Below, in pieces: positions 21,787-30,360 of a stretch of 33,457 nucleotides of DNA. Positions within the stretch are counted from its first letter, which is position 1, and every line of letters begins with the position of its first letter. A model generated the notes under the pieces. That model ran no database searches, was not told the DNA's origin, and saw only the letters and a list, made by a program, of their open reading frames with translations. This stretch comes from Chitinophagaceae bacterium (GTDB taxonomy: Bacteria; Bacteroidota; Bacteroidia; Chitinophagales; Chitinophagaceae), in contig SAIX01000007.1 of assembly GCA_004028765.1 (NCBI GenBank), forward strand, positions 1 through 33,457. The letters run 5' to 3'. Position numbers and translations under genes: made by a program.

Positions 21787-24700
21787 TTAACTGAACAGGT
21801 ATTCCACATCTTCTTTTGTAAGGCTCTTCACAAAGCCTTCATCATCGGTGATCAGGTCTTTCGCTAAGTTGCGTTTGCGTTCCTGCAGTTTCAGGATTTT
21901 ATCTTCCACGGTATCGGTGCAGATCATCCGGTAAGCGAAAATATTTTTGGTTTGCCCGATGCGGTGCGTACGGTCGATGGCCTGTTGCTCCACCGCGGGA
22001 TTCCACCAGGGATCAACAATGTACACATAATCAGCAGCGGTAAGATTCAAACCCACACCCCCTGCTTTTAAAGAGATCAGGAATACGCGGCAGCTTTCTT
22101 CGTTCTGAAAACGCTGTATTGCTTTTTCTCTTTCTGCCACGGTACTGCTGCCATCAAAATATTCATAATCGATGCCAAGCTCTTCCATTTTTGCACGGAT
22201 CAGTGCCAGCATACCCAGGAACTGGGAGAACACCAGTGCTTTGTGGTTGCTGATATTTTCCGTGATTTCGCGGCCAAGCTCTTCCAGTTTTACAGAAACA
22301 TTCGGGAAACGTTCTTCCTCTTTTACAATAGCCGGGCTGTCGCAGATCTGCCGCAGTTTCATCAAACCCTGCAAAATGGTAAGTTGTGATTTCTGAATAC
22401 CCTGGTTTTCCACCACGCCCATGATCTTATCGCGGTAATCATTGCGGTAGGCTTCATAAATTTTCCGTTGCTCATCGCCCATTTCGCAGAACAAAACCAT
22501 TTCCTGTTTTTCAGGAAGATCTTTTGCTACCTGCTCTTTGGTGCGGCGGAGAATAAAGGGATATAATAATTTACGGAGATGGTCTTTCTGTTCTTTCTCC
22601 CCGAATTTATCGATGGGGATCGAAAATTCCTGTTTGAAAAATTCCACGCTTCCCAGCATACCGGGGTTCAGGAAATTCATCTGTGCGAAAATATCAAAAG
22701 TATTATTCTGCAAAGGTGTACCACTTAAACACAAACGGTTCTTTGCTTTCAGTAAACCTGCCGCCTTTGTTACTTTACTGCCCGGGTTTTTGATGGCCTG
22801 GCTTTCATCGAGTATTACATAGTCAAACATCACTTCCACAAACTGTTTGATATCGCTTCGCAGCGTGCCATAAGTTGTGATGATCACATCCGCTTCTGAT
22901 TCTGCAAGACTTTCGCGCGTACGCGTACCACCATGGTGCACGGCAAAACTCAGCGAAGGTGTGAATTTGCGGATCTCGTTCTGCCAGTTAAACATCAGGG
23001 TGGTCGGGCATACCACCAATGCTTTCAGGTTCCCGTTCTCTTCTTTCAGGTGATGCAGGAAGCTGAGCGCCTGTATCGTTTTACCCAAACCCATATCATC
23101 TGCCAGTATCCCGCCCCATTGTACTTCGCGAAGGTAATTCAGCCACTGGAAACCGCTTTCCTGGTAAGGACGCAATATTTCTTTGAGGTGTGCAGGCGCC
23201 GGCAGTTCTTTAATGGAATGGTTCCCTTTCAGTTTTTCATATTTTTCCTCGAGCTGGAAAAAAAGTTCCTGTTCATCGCGCTGGAGGTACAATTCTTCAA
23301 TCACACTGAAATGGTACTTGCTCAGTTTCATGTTCTGTGAACGGCCATCGCCCACGCGGAACAGGAGGGAATATTTTTTGATCCACTCTTCGGGAAGGAT
23401 GCCGAGTGTGCCGTCTTCCAGCTGTACAAATTGCTGTTTATTGGTAAGTGCTTTTTTTACTTCATCCACTGTTACTTTCTGTTCGCCAAACTGTATCTCA
23501 ACTTTTGCATCGAACCAGTCGGTATTGCTGCTGATAAAAATGCGGGTAGTGGGCTTGGCCGTGTTAAAGCGGAAATTCTTCAGTGCTTCAAAACCAAAAA
23601 CCGGGATATTCATATCCTTCACCGCATCTACAAAAAGAAAGAACCAGTTGTTCTTCAGCACATCTGTTCCCTTCAATGCGAGCACATTGCCTTCAACCGG
23701 CCTGATAAAACCGGAATGCAATGATTCGATTTTCTGTACAAATTCCTTTTCTGCTTCCAGGTTACGCTGTATCACCAGCAGTTTGTCTGCCAGCGGCAGG
23801 ATAATTTTTTCTTTGTCGACCGGCCGCACATCATACCCGCGATAGGTAAATACCGGCTGAAACAAAAGGTAATCCCCTTTCTCTTTCAGTAATATTTTCA
23901 CTTCGGGTTTACTGTCTTTCACCTCTTCTTTCTGTACATTGGTAAAATGTACATTGTATTCCTTCGACAGCGGAAGGATGAACTGCTGCAGTTGTGTTGC
24001 CCAGTTTTCTGCACTCACACTGATCTTTCCGGATGGAAGGAATTTCTCGACGAGTGAAATATCTTCCGGTCTTTGCCAGCTAAAAAACTGGTTATGATAA
24101 CGGAACAATAAGGTAGAACTGCTTTCATTGTCAGAAATATTCAGATCGGCCAGCGGTAGTTTGATACGGCAATCGATTTCATACACCCCCCCGGTATAAT
24201 TCACTTCAAATTCGGGGCTGATGAACACCTGCGAAAGTTCAGCCGGTTCAAGATTGGCGGTGGTAAAGGTTTTTTTCTCGGGGAGATAAAATACAAAACG
24301 ACTTTCTGCAAGCTCGGCAAAAAGTTTCCTGAATTTGGGATGCAGGTATTCGTTGATCAGGTGTCTGGTTTCTTCGGGCAGTTCATCGTTGTGTTGCTGT
24401 ATGATATTTTCCCAGATGCCGCTGAAAGGCGAATTGCGGTTCAGATAGCGGTTTACTTCTCCCGGTAAAAGTTTACGGAGCTGCTGCAACAGCATCTTAT
24501 CTTCTTCGCTGAATATTTCCGTATTCACAAATTTCCCGAGATCGATCTTCGCGGCTTTACTTACATACTTTGTAAGCGCTTCATCGGCTTCGCCCTGAAC
24601 AGCTTCGAGCTGAAGGTATGGGTACTGAAGTTCATTCACCGTGATCACGATTCCGAGTTTCTGCAGGCTCTTTGAAATATCTGTTTCAATGGTTACGGGC

Positions 24701-25566
24701 GTTTCCGCAGCAACGGCAGTAACCGGTTCTGCTTCAACCGGCCTGGGCCGCGGTTCGGAGGAAGGGTTGAGTGTTACCCGTTTGATCGAAGTATCGAGTA
24801 CGCGCAAAAAAGGTTTCCCATCTGTATAAGTGAATTCAAATTTACCCGACAGATCATCATCCAGCGAGTAGCCGTATATGGCGAGCAGTTTATTTTTTTC
24901 TTTGTCCCAGTTACGGATCGAATCAAAATAATTAGGGCCATAATTGTGCAGCAGTTGCAGTAACACGATATTCTTATGTACACAAAGCGGGTGTTCCGTA
25001 TCGCTCTGGCAATTGCAGCTCGTATCAAAATTCCTTTCTTCGTTTTTCTGGATCAGTACTTTATAAACCAGGTCCTCATATTCCAGTTCAGCCAGTACGC
25101 GTTCGTCTTTGGCAGAAATGATATTGCTGCGATAGCTGCGCAGGTAATTTTCAGCCGCTTCAAAATTTTCGGGAGAAGAAAGCATCCGGATCAGCTTCAG
25201 TTCCAGCTGTTTCATTTTTACAACCGTATGCCGCTGGTCGTAAACCGTTTCTTTATCGCCAAGCAGGTTTTTATCGAGCATATCCTGCAGGTGAAACAGG
25301 GCGCCGGCTTTATGCCTGCATATTTCTGAAAGGTTATATGGACAGGTACAGCGGAGCGATAATGTTTTGGGGTCTTTAAACTGCGTGATATGCACTTTGT
25401 AAAAAGTTGCATACCCGTCATCTTTCACACGAAACAAAACCGACCCCATCAGGTCGTCGTATTCCATCAGTTCCACATTGCCCAATGCATGTATTTTTTT
25501 CCCGCGGCGGATTACTTCTTCTGTTCCGTTATTATAAATATGCTTGATCAGGTAGGGTAAAGCCAT
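21787..25566 (-). CDS. SNF2/RapA-type helicase with two SWIM zinc fingers
   Basis: 1259 residues. SWIM finger 1 is CTC...CRH (Cys73, Cys75, Cys83, His85); SWIM finger 2 is CNC...CVH (Cys184, Cys186, Cys195, His197). A long middle region (about 270-790) resembles the SNF2-associated domain. The ATPase follows: DDMGLGKTIQ (near 825), DESQ (near 920), SGTPLQNN. The C-terminal lobe has DPWWNPAVEQQAIDRTHRIGQ (near 1190-1210), given here in part as HRIGQ. It is a DNA-dependent ATPase that probably remodels protein-DNA complexes; the SWIM fingers likely contact nucleic acid. GAGGAG lies 8 nt before the ATG, a real Shine-Dalgarno-like site. The downstream neighbour on the other strand converges (69-bp gap). 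Confidence 0.93.
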   Translation of the reverse strand: MALPYLIKHIYNNGTEEVIRRGKKIHALGNVELMEYDDLMGSVLFRVKDDGYATFYKVHITQFKDPKTLSLRCTCPYNLSEICRHKAGALFHLQDMLDKNLLGDKETVYDQRHTVVKMKQLELKLIRMLSSPENFEAAENYLRSYRSNIISAKDERVLAELEYEDLVYKVLIQKNEERNFDTSCNCQSDTEHPLCVHKNIVLLQLLHNYGPNYFDSIRNWDKEKNKLLAIYGYSLDDDLSGKFEFTYTDGKPFLRVLDTSIKRVTLNPSSEPRPRPVEAEPVTAVAAETPVTIETDISKSLQKLGIVITVNELQYPYLQLEAVQGEADEALTKYVSKAAKIDLGKFVNTEIFSEEDKMLLQQLRKLLPGEVNRYLNRNSPFSGIWENIIQQHNDELPEETRHLINEYLHPKFRKLFAELAESRFVFYLPEKKTFTTANLEPAELSQVFISPEFEVNYTGGVYEIDCRIKLPLADLNISDNESSSTLLFRYHNQFFSWQRPEDISLVEKFLPSGKISVSAENWATQLQQFILPLSKEYNVHFTNVQKEEVKDSKPEVKILLKEKGDYLLFQPVFTYRGYDVRPVDKEKIILPLADKLLVIQRNLEAEKEFVQKIESLHSGFIRPVEGNVLALKGTDVLKNNWFFLFVDAVKDMNIPVFGFEALKNFRFNTAKPTTRIFISSNTDWFDAKVEIQFGEQKVTVDEVKKALTNKQQFVQLEDGTLGILPEEWIKKYSLLFRVGDGRSQNMKLSKYHFSVIEELYLQRDEQELFFQLEEKYEKLKGNHSIKELPAPAHLKEILRPYQESGFQWLNYLREVQWGGILADDMGLGKTIQALSFLHHLKEENGNLKALVVCPTTLMFNWQNEIRKFTPSLSFAVHHGGTRTRESLAESEADVIITTYGTLRSDIKQFVEVMFDYVILDESQAIKNPGSKVTKAAGLLKAKNRLCLSGTPLQNNTFDIFAQMNFLNPGMLGSVEFFKQEFSIPIDKFGEKEQKDHLRKLLYPFILRRTKEQVAKDLPEKQEMVLFCEMGDEQRKIYEAYRNDYRDKIMGVVENQGIQKSQLTILQGLMKLRQICDSPAIVKEEERFPNVSVKLEELGREITENISNHKALVFSQFLGMLALIRAKMEELGIDYEYFDGSSTVAEREKAIQRFQNEESCRVFLISLKAGGVGLNLTAADYVYIVDPWWNPAVEQQAIDRTHRIGQTKNIFAYRMICTDTVEDKILKLQERKRNLAKDLITDDEGFVKSLTKEDVEYLFS

Positions 25567-25614
25567 GTTTGCTCCTCAGTTTTCTGATACGCCCGTTTTG
25601 AAAAGGGCAATTTG

Positions 25615-25622
25615 CAAAAGTA
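25615..25622 (-). promoter_or_regulatory. -7 promoter box (TACTTTTG) for the helicase
   Basis: TACTTTTG on the minus strand matches TAnnTTTG exactly and lies 49 bp before the ATG at 25566. An imperfect hairpin lies immediately upstream. Confidence 0.45.
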
Positions 25623-25630
25623 AAGGAAAG

Positions 25631-25654
25631 CAAATGGCTTTGCGAAGCGATTTG
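25631..25654 (-). terminator. Possible terminator after comB
   Basis: A 10-bp stem with one mismatch (25631-25640 with 25645-25654) and a 4-nt loop. The minus strand continues CTTTCCTTTACTTTTG, a broken T-run. It lies about 95 bp past the comB stop and next to the helicase promoter. Confidence 0.35.
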
Positions 25655-25749
25655 AGAAAAATCTACTTATTTAGCAGGCTTTGTTGGAAAAAGATAAGTT
25701 TCTGTTAACAACCGATCCGGAAATCATTCGTGGGTTGATGCTGAATTTG

Positions 25750-26469
25750 TTATACGATCAGGTCACCATTCCGGTAGCGGGGCAATACATTGGCCAGGTC
25801 AATACTGATGCAATATTCAAGGTCTTTCTCCAAGCCGTAGGAAGCCAGCCGGTGCCAGTGCGTGGTTTGACGGATAAACCCCGACATATTGTTTTTGTGA
25901 AGCGCGTACATGTCTGCCGCCATCAGGCTGCTGTCGCAGTGAATGGTAAAATGTTCTTTTACTTTTTCGATCACAGCACCTGCAAACAATGCATCTTCCA
26001 GGTTAAACCTGTCTTTCCATGCGGAGCATCCTAGTATCACATTTTTTTCCTGAGCCAGCAGGTGATCACATACCGATGAAAGATTGGGGAATGAACCGGT
26101 AACCACTTCAGATGCGCCGTTGTTAAGGGCCATATGCAGCAATTTGGTGCCATTGGTGGTGGTAAGCACCAGTGTTTTGCCTTCTATAAAACTGCGCGGG
26201 TATTCAGCCGGGGAATTGCCATATGCCAAACCGGGGATCACTTTCCCGTCTCTTTCGCCTGCTGTGATACCGCCTGTATTTTTTCCTATCTCGATACATT
26301 TATCCACTGAGTCGACCGGTATTACCCTTGCAGCGCCATTGTACAATGCCGTAGCAATCGTGGATGTGGCACGAAATACATCGATGATCACAACAACGGT
26401 ATCTTTCACATCATACAGGTCTAACAATTTTGGAGAAAGAACCGTATGTAAAACGGGTTTGTTACGCAT
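25750..26469 (-). CDS. comB: 2-phosphosulfolactate phosphatase family protein (ComB-like)
   Basis: 239 residues from the ATG at 26469 (MRNKPVLHTVLSPKLL); an upstream in-frame ATG at 26490 gives MPHLCGS and would precede the promoter box. ComB motifs seen are IDVFRATSTIATAL, ITAGERDGKVIPG, and TTNGTKLL. In methanogens ComB makes sulfolactate for coenzyme M. Bacteroidetes do not make coenzyme M, so the enzyme here may feed sulfonate or sulfonolipid metabolism or act on another phosphate ester (inference). It lies between ssb and the helicase on the same strand. Confidence 0.87.
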   Translation of the reverse strand: MRNKPVLHTVLSPKLLDLYDVKDTVVVIIDVFRATSTIATALYNGAARVIPVDSVDKCIEIGKNTGGITAGERDGKVIPGLAYGNSPAEYPRSFIEGKTLVLTTTNGTKLLHMALNNGASEVVTGSFPNLSSVCDHLLAQEKNVILGCSAWKDRFNLEDALFAGAVIEKVKEHFTIHCDSSLMAADMYALHKNNMSGFIRQTTHWHRLASYGLEKDLEYCISIDLANVLPRYRNGDLIV

Positions 26470-26476
26470 AGAGCCG

Positions 26477-26507
26477 CAAAGATGCGGCAAACATGCTTAA
26501 AGAACAA
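26477..26507 (-). promoter_or_regulatory. Promoter of comB (TTG-N20-CATCTTTG)
   Basis: CATCTTTG (26477-26484), one base off TAnnTTTG, with TTG (26505-26507) 20 bp upstream, a good -33/-7 pair. It ends only 7 bp before the ATG at 26469, so the transcript would be nearly leaderless. The -7 box is also the loop of a 6-bp palindrome (gccgca/tgcggc). Confidence 0.45.
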
Positions 26508-26513
26508 GGATCG

Positions 26514-26545
26514 GGATGCAGGGGCCGGGGGAAGCCCCCACATCC
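26514..26545 (-). terminator. Probable terminator after ssb
   Basis: A GC-rich imperfect hairpin: on the minus strand GGATGTGGGG pairs with the CCCC...GCATCC side around a small loop. It is followed by CGATCCTTGTTCTTT. It starts about 19 bp past the ssb stop. The U-run is poor, so this is moderate support. Confidence 0.4.
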
Positions 26546-26563
26546 TTTGTTTCCCTGTTACCT

Positions 26564-26902
26564 TCAGGCTTTTTTGGTCAGTATCAGCAACTCGTTCGCC
26601 TGTACTTCGGTAACATAGCGTTTCACACCTTGTTTGTCGGTATAATTCCGGTTGATCAGCTTGCCCTCTATCGCCACTTCGGTTCCTTTTACAAGGTATT
26701 TTTCCGCAATTTCCGCCAGCTTGCCCCAGGCTACCACATTGTGCCACTGGGTTTCCGTTACTTTTTCGCCCTTGGCATTTTTGTAGTTTTCATTCGTGGC
26801 CACATTGAGGTGCGCTACTTTTTTTCCATCGGCAATGCTTTTTACTTCGGGTGCCTGGCCAAGATGGCCGATCAGTTGCACTTTGTTTTTGATCGCATTC
26901 AT
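26564..26902 (-). CDS. ssb: Short single-stranded DNA-binding protein
   Basis: 112 residues from the ATG at 26902 (MNAIKNKVQLIGHLGQAPEVK), the usual start of the Bacteroidetes family; the frame to 26944 adds an unneeded MSMAVSLSEKQINF. A single OB-fold: KVAHLNVATNENYKN, TQWHNVVAWGKLAEIAEKYL, and GTEVAIEGKLINRNYTDKQG. It ends ...ELLILTKKA and lacks the Gly/Pro linker and acidic DDDIPF-like tip of housekeeping SSBs, so it should not recruit the usual partner proteins. It is probably an accessory SSB. A -7-like CATATTTG (26947-26954) and paired palindromes lie upstream. Confidence 0.9.
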   Translation of the reverse strand: MNAIKNKVQLIGHLGQAPEVKSIADGKKVAHLNVATNENYKNAKGEKVTETQWHNVVAWGKLAEIAEKYLVKGTEVAIEGKLINRNYTDKQGVKRYVTEVQANELLILTKKA

Positions 26903-26981
26903 AAAATTGATTTGTTTTTCAGAAAGGCTTACTGCCATTGACAAAACAAATATGCTGCACCAGGTATCTCTTAGCCGGTAA

Positions 26982-27029
26982 ATAAGTATTTATATCCGGA
27001 TATAAGTATTTGTAAACGTTTGCAAACGT
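26982..27029. promoter_or_regulatory. Two palindromes and a direct repeat upstream of ssb
   Basis: A perfect 14-bp palindrome, tatatccggatata (26991-27004), and a second, acgtttgcaaacgt (27016-27029), have centres 25 bp apart. ataagtattt recurs at 26982 and 27002, 20 bp apart. Both sit between ssb (minus) and the Zn-ribbon gene (plus). The second resembles LacI-family operators (aaacgttt core). They are likely regulator-binding sites; the regulator is unknown. Confidence 0.45.
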
Positions 27030-27242
27030 ATAAAGTATCCGAAAGGGATTGTATCGCATTCCCGGAATGGTAGTGTTGGTACAGGCTTTGCCGATAAAGA
27101 ACAGGTATGGTTACTGGCAATCATCAATCAATACAAATAACACCCGCGGTAAATACGCTGTAAAAATCCGTGATTGAACGATTGTTTCATATATAACCAG
27201 GCCGGTAGCTTTGTATGGTTTGTTACCCGCTACCATTCTGCC

Positions 27243-27626
27243 ATGCGTACAACACCCAAAACCTGTTTGCTTTGCAGTAAGCCCGTTCACGGAAGGGCCG
27301 ATAAAAAATTCTGCAACGATTCCTGCCGCAATCTTTATCACAACCAGCTCAACAGCGAAACCAATGATTGCATGCGCAGCATTAACCGTTACCTGCGCAA
27401 CAACCGCCGTATCCTGCAGGGTATTTTACAACAAAAAGGGCCGTTTCAGAAAATACCCCAACAGGTTTTGCAAACCAGCGGTTTTCAGTTTTTATATTAT
27501 ACCCACCAGCAGCCCCGTTCAAAAGGGGCCCCGGTTTTTTACTGTTATGATCTGGGGTACCGTTTATTAAAAAGCGGATATGTACACATTGTTCCGTTGA
27601 ATGAGCGGAACTACCTGTTTCAGTAG
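27243..27626 (+). CDS. Small zinc-ribbon protein
   Basis: 127 residues from ATG 27243 (MRTTPKTCLLCSKPV). A treble-cleft-like zinc ribbon is formed by C-L-L-C and FCNDSC, with GRADKKFCND and RNLYHNQLN between and after. I recognise this pattern in small Bacteroidetes hypothetical proteins. The rest is basic and Gln/Asn-rich (RSINRYLRNNRRILQGILQQKG) and ends GYVHIVPLNERNY. It may bind nucleic acid. It is divergent from ssb. Its 3' end overlaps the converging rlpA-like stop by 7 bp. No specific function is known. Confidence 0.75.
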   Translation: MRTTPKTCLLCSKPVHGRADKKFCNDSCRNLYHNQLNSETNDCMRSINRYLRNNRRILQGILQQKGPFQKIPQQVLQTSGFQFLYYTHQQPRSKGAPVFYCYDLGYRLLKSGYVHIVPLNERNYLFQ

Positions 27627-27994
27627 CGGATCTTCACTTTTACCACACCGGCCTGCAGCATATCCAGCTTATCCGCAGCCGTGCGCGTGAGGTCGATGAT
27701 ACGTCCCGCAACAAACGGGCCCCGGTCGTTGATGCGTACTTTTACGGTTTTACCGTTTGATAAATTGGTGACTTTTACTTTGGTCCCAAAGGGAAGTGTT
27801 TTATGGGCAGCAGTGAGTTTTGAAGAAGAATAGATCTCACCATTCGCTGTTTTTTTCCCATTATAAGATTCAGAATAATAGGAGGCCATACCTGTTTCTG
27901 TTCCGCTTACATCCGAAGAAGCGGGAATATGCCTGCGGTGGCAGGAACTGGCCACAACAATCAGGCATAAAAAAAGGGCTATGCTTCGTACCAT
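27620..27994 (-). CDS. rlpA: RlpA-like septal/cell-wall lipoprotein
   Basis: 124 residues. The signal ends VVASSC, a lipobox, so it is probably anchored in the outer membrane. The double-psi beta-barrel follows: GMASYYSESYNGKKTANGE, LTAAHKTLPFGTKVKVTNL, and VRINDRGPFVAGRIIDLT. RlpA proteins bind or cut peptidoglycan lacking stem peptides, near the division septum in other bacteria. There is no SPOR domain here, as is common for short members. It lies 78 bp after gcvT and converges with the Zn-ribbon gene. Confidence 0.9.
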   Translation of the reverse strand: MVRSIALFLCLIVVASSCHRRHIPASSDVSGTETGMASYYSESYNGKKTANGEIYSSSKLTAAHKTLPFGTKVKVTNLSNGKTVKVRINDRGPFVAGRIIDLTRTAADKLDMLQAGVVKVKIRY

Positions 27995-28072
27995 AACAAC
28001 ACGAAGCTATTTTATCCTTGCCCATGGAAGGGATTTCATTTTTCAACAAAAGAAAAATCCTGTGAATAAACC

Positions 28073-29158
28073 CTATGCAAATGGCGCTTTTACCACTTTC
28101 GCTTTTACCAGGGTGTTACGGATATTGATAAATATTTCGGTATCGAGCTGGCTGTGTGATACAGCTACATAACCCAACCCGATCGCTTTTCCAAGTGAAG
28201 GGGCCTGCGTGCCGCTGGTTACTTTCCCGATGGTATTGCCTTGCGCATCTTTGATAAGGTAATCATGTCGGGGTATACCACGGTCGATCATTTCAAAACC
28301 CACGAGCTTTCTTTTTACACCTTCCGCTTTTTGTTGCTGAAGAATCTCTTTCGCAGTAAAATCCTTGGTGAATTTGGTGATCCATCCCAATCCGCCTTCC
28401 AGCGGGGAAGTGGTATCATCGATATCATTACCATACAGGCAATAGCCCATTTCCAAACGCAGGGTATCCCTTGCACCGAGACCGATCGGCTTCAAACCCT
28501 GCGGCGTTCCGGTTGCAAAAATAGCGTCCCATATTTTATCGGCTGCGCCGTCTTTGTCTTCAAAATAAATTTCCACACCACCTGCACCGGTATATCCAGT
28601 TGCACTTACCAGCACGTTTTCAACGCCGGCAAATACACCTTTGGTAAACGTATAATATTTCAGGTTCATGATATCGTTGCTGATCAATGGCTGTAATATT
28701 TTTGCGGCATTTGGGCCCTGCACTGCAAGCAAACAGGTTTTATCGCTGATATTGTGCATTTCAACCCCTTTTGTATTAAAACGGCTGATCCAGTTCCAGT
28801 CTTTCTCGATATTCGATGCATTCACTACCAGCATATAGGCTTTATTGTATTCGATGCAATACACGATCAGGTCATCAACAATACCTGCCTGCTCATTCGG
28901 CAAGCAACTGTACTGTGCCTGACCGTCTGTGATCTTTGATGCATCATTGGAAGTTACCCGCTGGATAAGGTCGAGCGCATTCTCACCTTTCAGGATGAAT
29001 TCGCCCATATGGCTCACATCAAAAACACCGGCATTGTTGCGAACGGCTGCATGTTCGTCGTTGATACCACTGTAACTGATCGGCATATTGTAACCGGCAA
29101 ATTCGGCCATCTTTGCGCCGAGAGCAATGTGTTTCTTTGTAAAGGGAGTTGATTTCAT
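28073..29158 (-). CDS. gcvT: Aminomethyltransferase (glycine cleavage T protein)
   Basis: 361 residues, full-length T protein. It transfers the methylene group from H-protein aminomethyl-lipoate to tetrahydrofolate, releasing ammonia. Family features seen: [21 protein letters not shown] (N-terminal), [51 protein letters not shown], and [21 protein letters not shown]. The other glycine-cleavage genes are not in this window. It has its own promoter box just upstream (29179-29186). Confidence 0.96.
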   Translation of the reverse strand: MKSTPFTKKHIALGAKMAEFAGYNMPISYSGINDEHAAVRNNAGVFDVSHMGEFILKGENALDLIQRVTSNDASKITDGQAQYSCLPNEQAGIVDDLIVYCIEYNKAYMLVVNASNIEKDWNWISRFNTKGVEMHNISDKTCLLAVQGPNAAKILQPLISNDIMNLKYYTFTKGVFAGVENVLVSATGYTGAGGVEIYFEDKDGAADKIWDAIFATGTPQGLKPIGLGARDTLRLEMGYCLYGNDIDDTTSPLEGGLGWITKFTKDFTAKEILQQQKAEGVKRKLVGFEMIDRGIPRHDYLIKDAQGNTIGKVTSGTQAPSLGKAIGLGYVAVSHSQLDTEIFINIRNTLVKAKVVKAPFA

Positions 29159-29178
29159 AGCTGCATCGTATAGTTGCG

Positions 29179-29186
29179 CAAAAATA
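29179..29186 (-). promoter_or_regulatory. -7 promoter box (TATTTTTG) for gcvT
   Basis: TATTTTTG on the minus strand is a perfect TAnnTTTG, 20 bp before the gcvT ATG. It follows directly on the terminator of the upstream gene. Confidence 0.45.
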
Positions 29187-29204
29187 GGCGATGCCTGTAA
29201 GCGG

Positions 29205-29237
29205 GAAAAATAAAAAGCAGCAGGTGCTGCCTGCTGC
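29205..29237 (-). terminator. Rho-independent terminator
   Basis: An 8-bp perfect stem (29217-29224, gcagcagg, with 29230-29237) and a 5-nt loop. On the minus strand it is followed by TTTTTATTTTTCCC. It lies 27 bp past the stop of the gene ending at 29265. Confidence 0.85.
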
Positions 29238-29264
29238 CGGATATATAGTGAATCAGTACTGAGC

Positions 29265-29744
29265 TCAGTGGTCGTAAGTGATCAGGCGTTTGATCTTCCA
29301 GCCTTGTGCTGTTTTTTGCCAGATATGTGTGAACTTGAAAGTGGCCGACTCCATTTTGCCATTCTCGATATGGCTGAATACATGCGACCCTGTTTGGATA
29401 GCCCCAAATCCTTTGATCGGGTACACTTCCATACTTGCTTTTACAAGGGTCCGGGTTAATACATATTCTTTTTTAAAGAGATCGCCAAAGGCAGCGACAG
29501 TTTGCTGAAAATTGCGTAACCCGGTATTATCCTGAAATACTTCCAGGTCACTGGTAAAATATTGCTTCATCCTGTCGAGATCGCGGCTGTTAAATGCGTT
29601 AAAGAGGATACTGTCCTGTAAAGCGATCTCATTGAATAATTGTAACCGTTCGGCAGTATGGGCATTACCCTGCGCTTTCCCGGCAAGAAAATAAGAAAAG
29701 AGCAAAGCAGAAACGATCAGGATACGTTTTACCGGTTTCGGCAT
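29265..29744 (-). CDS. Exported NTF2-like (DUF4440-type) protein
   Basis: 159 residues. A signal peptide ([25 protein letters not shown]) precedes an NTF2/SnoaL-like domain. [23 protein letters not shown] (helix), [17 protein letters not shown], and the tail [22 protein letters not shown] are the classic DUF4440 pattern. Members include enzymes and small-ligand binders; none is certain here. It follows a small membrane-protein gene by 28 bp, probably as one operon, and ends at a strong terminator. Confidence 0.85.
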   Translation of the reverse strand: MPKPVKRILIVSALLFSYFLAGKAQGNAHTAERLQLFNEIALQDSILFNAFNSRDLDRMKQYFTSDLEVFQDNTGLRNFQQTVAAFGDLFKKEYVLTRTLVKASMEVYPIKGFGAIQTGSHVFSHIENGKMESATFKFTHIWQKTAQGWKIKRLITYDH

Positions 29745-29772
29745 ATGTCTAACAATTAGGATTTGCGCAACA

Positions 29773-30159
29773 TCAGTTTTCAGTCAGCTTTTTCTTGATC
29801 TCCTCTTCCACCTCTTTCAGTTTATAATAAGAATCAAAGCCGGCATTGTTCTTATCAAGGTAAATGGAAATATGGCCCGGCCGCGTTTTCACATGCACCC
29901 TTGCATGGTCATCCATATTCAGGTAAGCATCTACATTGTTTTTTTTGAATATATCGTTGTGGAATTTCTCCCGCAGGTAATGACGGATCCTGCCAGACTT
30001 CCACCGGTTAAAAGAAGCATTGATAGAATAGCTTTCATCAGAGTCACTGATGTTGACGGAGATATTTTCCATCCGGTGAAAAGTGTACCAGACAAAACTG
30101 AAAGCACCCATTACACATACGATTACAAGTATCAATACGGCGAGGAGAACTTTTCTCAT
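29773..30159 (-). CDS. Small membrane-anchored protein of unknown function
   Basis: 128 residues. One N-terminal membrane segment (VLLAVLILVIVCVMGAFSFVWYTF) is followed by a soluble, charged part. That part carries NISVNISDSDESYSI, then helices with a Lys/Glu-rich end (YYKLKEVEEEIKKKL). I do not recognise the family. The last 25 residues could form a coiled coil. It is probably co-transcribed with the NTF2-like gene 28 bp downstream. The gene-less repeat element 30177-30287 lies just before its start. Confidence 0.65.
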   Translation of the reverse strand: MRKVLLAVLILVIVCVMGAFSFVWYTFHRMENISVNISDSDESYSINASFNRWKSGRIRHYLREKFHNDIFKKNNVDAYLNMDDHARVHVKTRPGHISIYLDKNNAGFDSYYKLKEVEEEIKKKLTEN

Positions 30160-30176
30160 AAAATGATTTTAAAAAA

Positions 30177-30287
30177 GCTGAATGCGCAATGCCTAACGCT
30201 TGATTTGTTTAGCCGGACGAAAAACTTACTTTTTATAGCAACCCGTACAATACACACCAAGCAAGCCTTAAGCGTTTGGCGTTAAGC
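30177..30287. mobile_element. 111-bp gene-less relative of the four-helix-bundle element
   Basis: The ends 30177-30202 and 30262-30287 are inverted repeats (about 19 of 26 positions). They resemble the termini at 8282-8304 and 8781-8803: gctgaa.gc, taacgcttg, gtttag on the left and caagc.ttaagc, gcgttaagcttt on the right. No open frame lies between. It looks like a decayed or deletion derivative (MITE-like) of the same family, lying between a small membrane-protein gene and the PspC gene. No target duplication is seen. Confidence 0.45.
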
Positions 30288-30305
30288 TTTGGGCTTCAAA
30301 AAGGG

Positions 30306-30337
30306 AGAACCCCATCCTGTGATCAAGACAGGGTTCT
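30306..30337 (-). terminator. Possible terminator after the PspC gene
   Basis: AGAACCC (30331-30337, minus strand) pairs with GGGTTCT (30306-30312). An inner CTGT/ACAG stem adds stability. It is followed by CCCTTTTTG. It is 23 bp past the stop at 30361. The interrupted stem makes this moderate. Confidence 0.45.
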
Positions 30338-30360
30338 TGAATTCCCAACTTCAACCGAGT

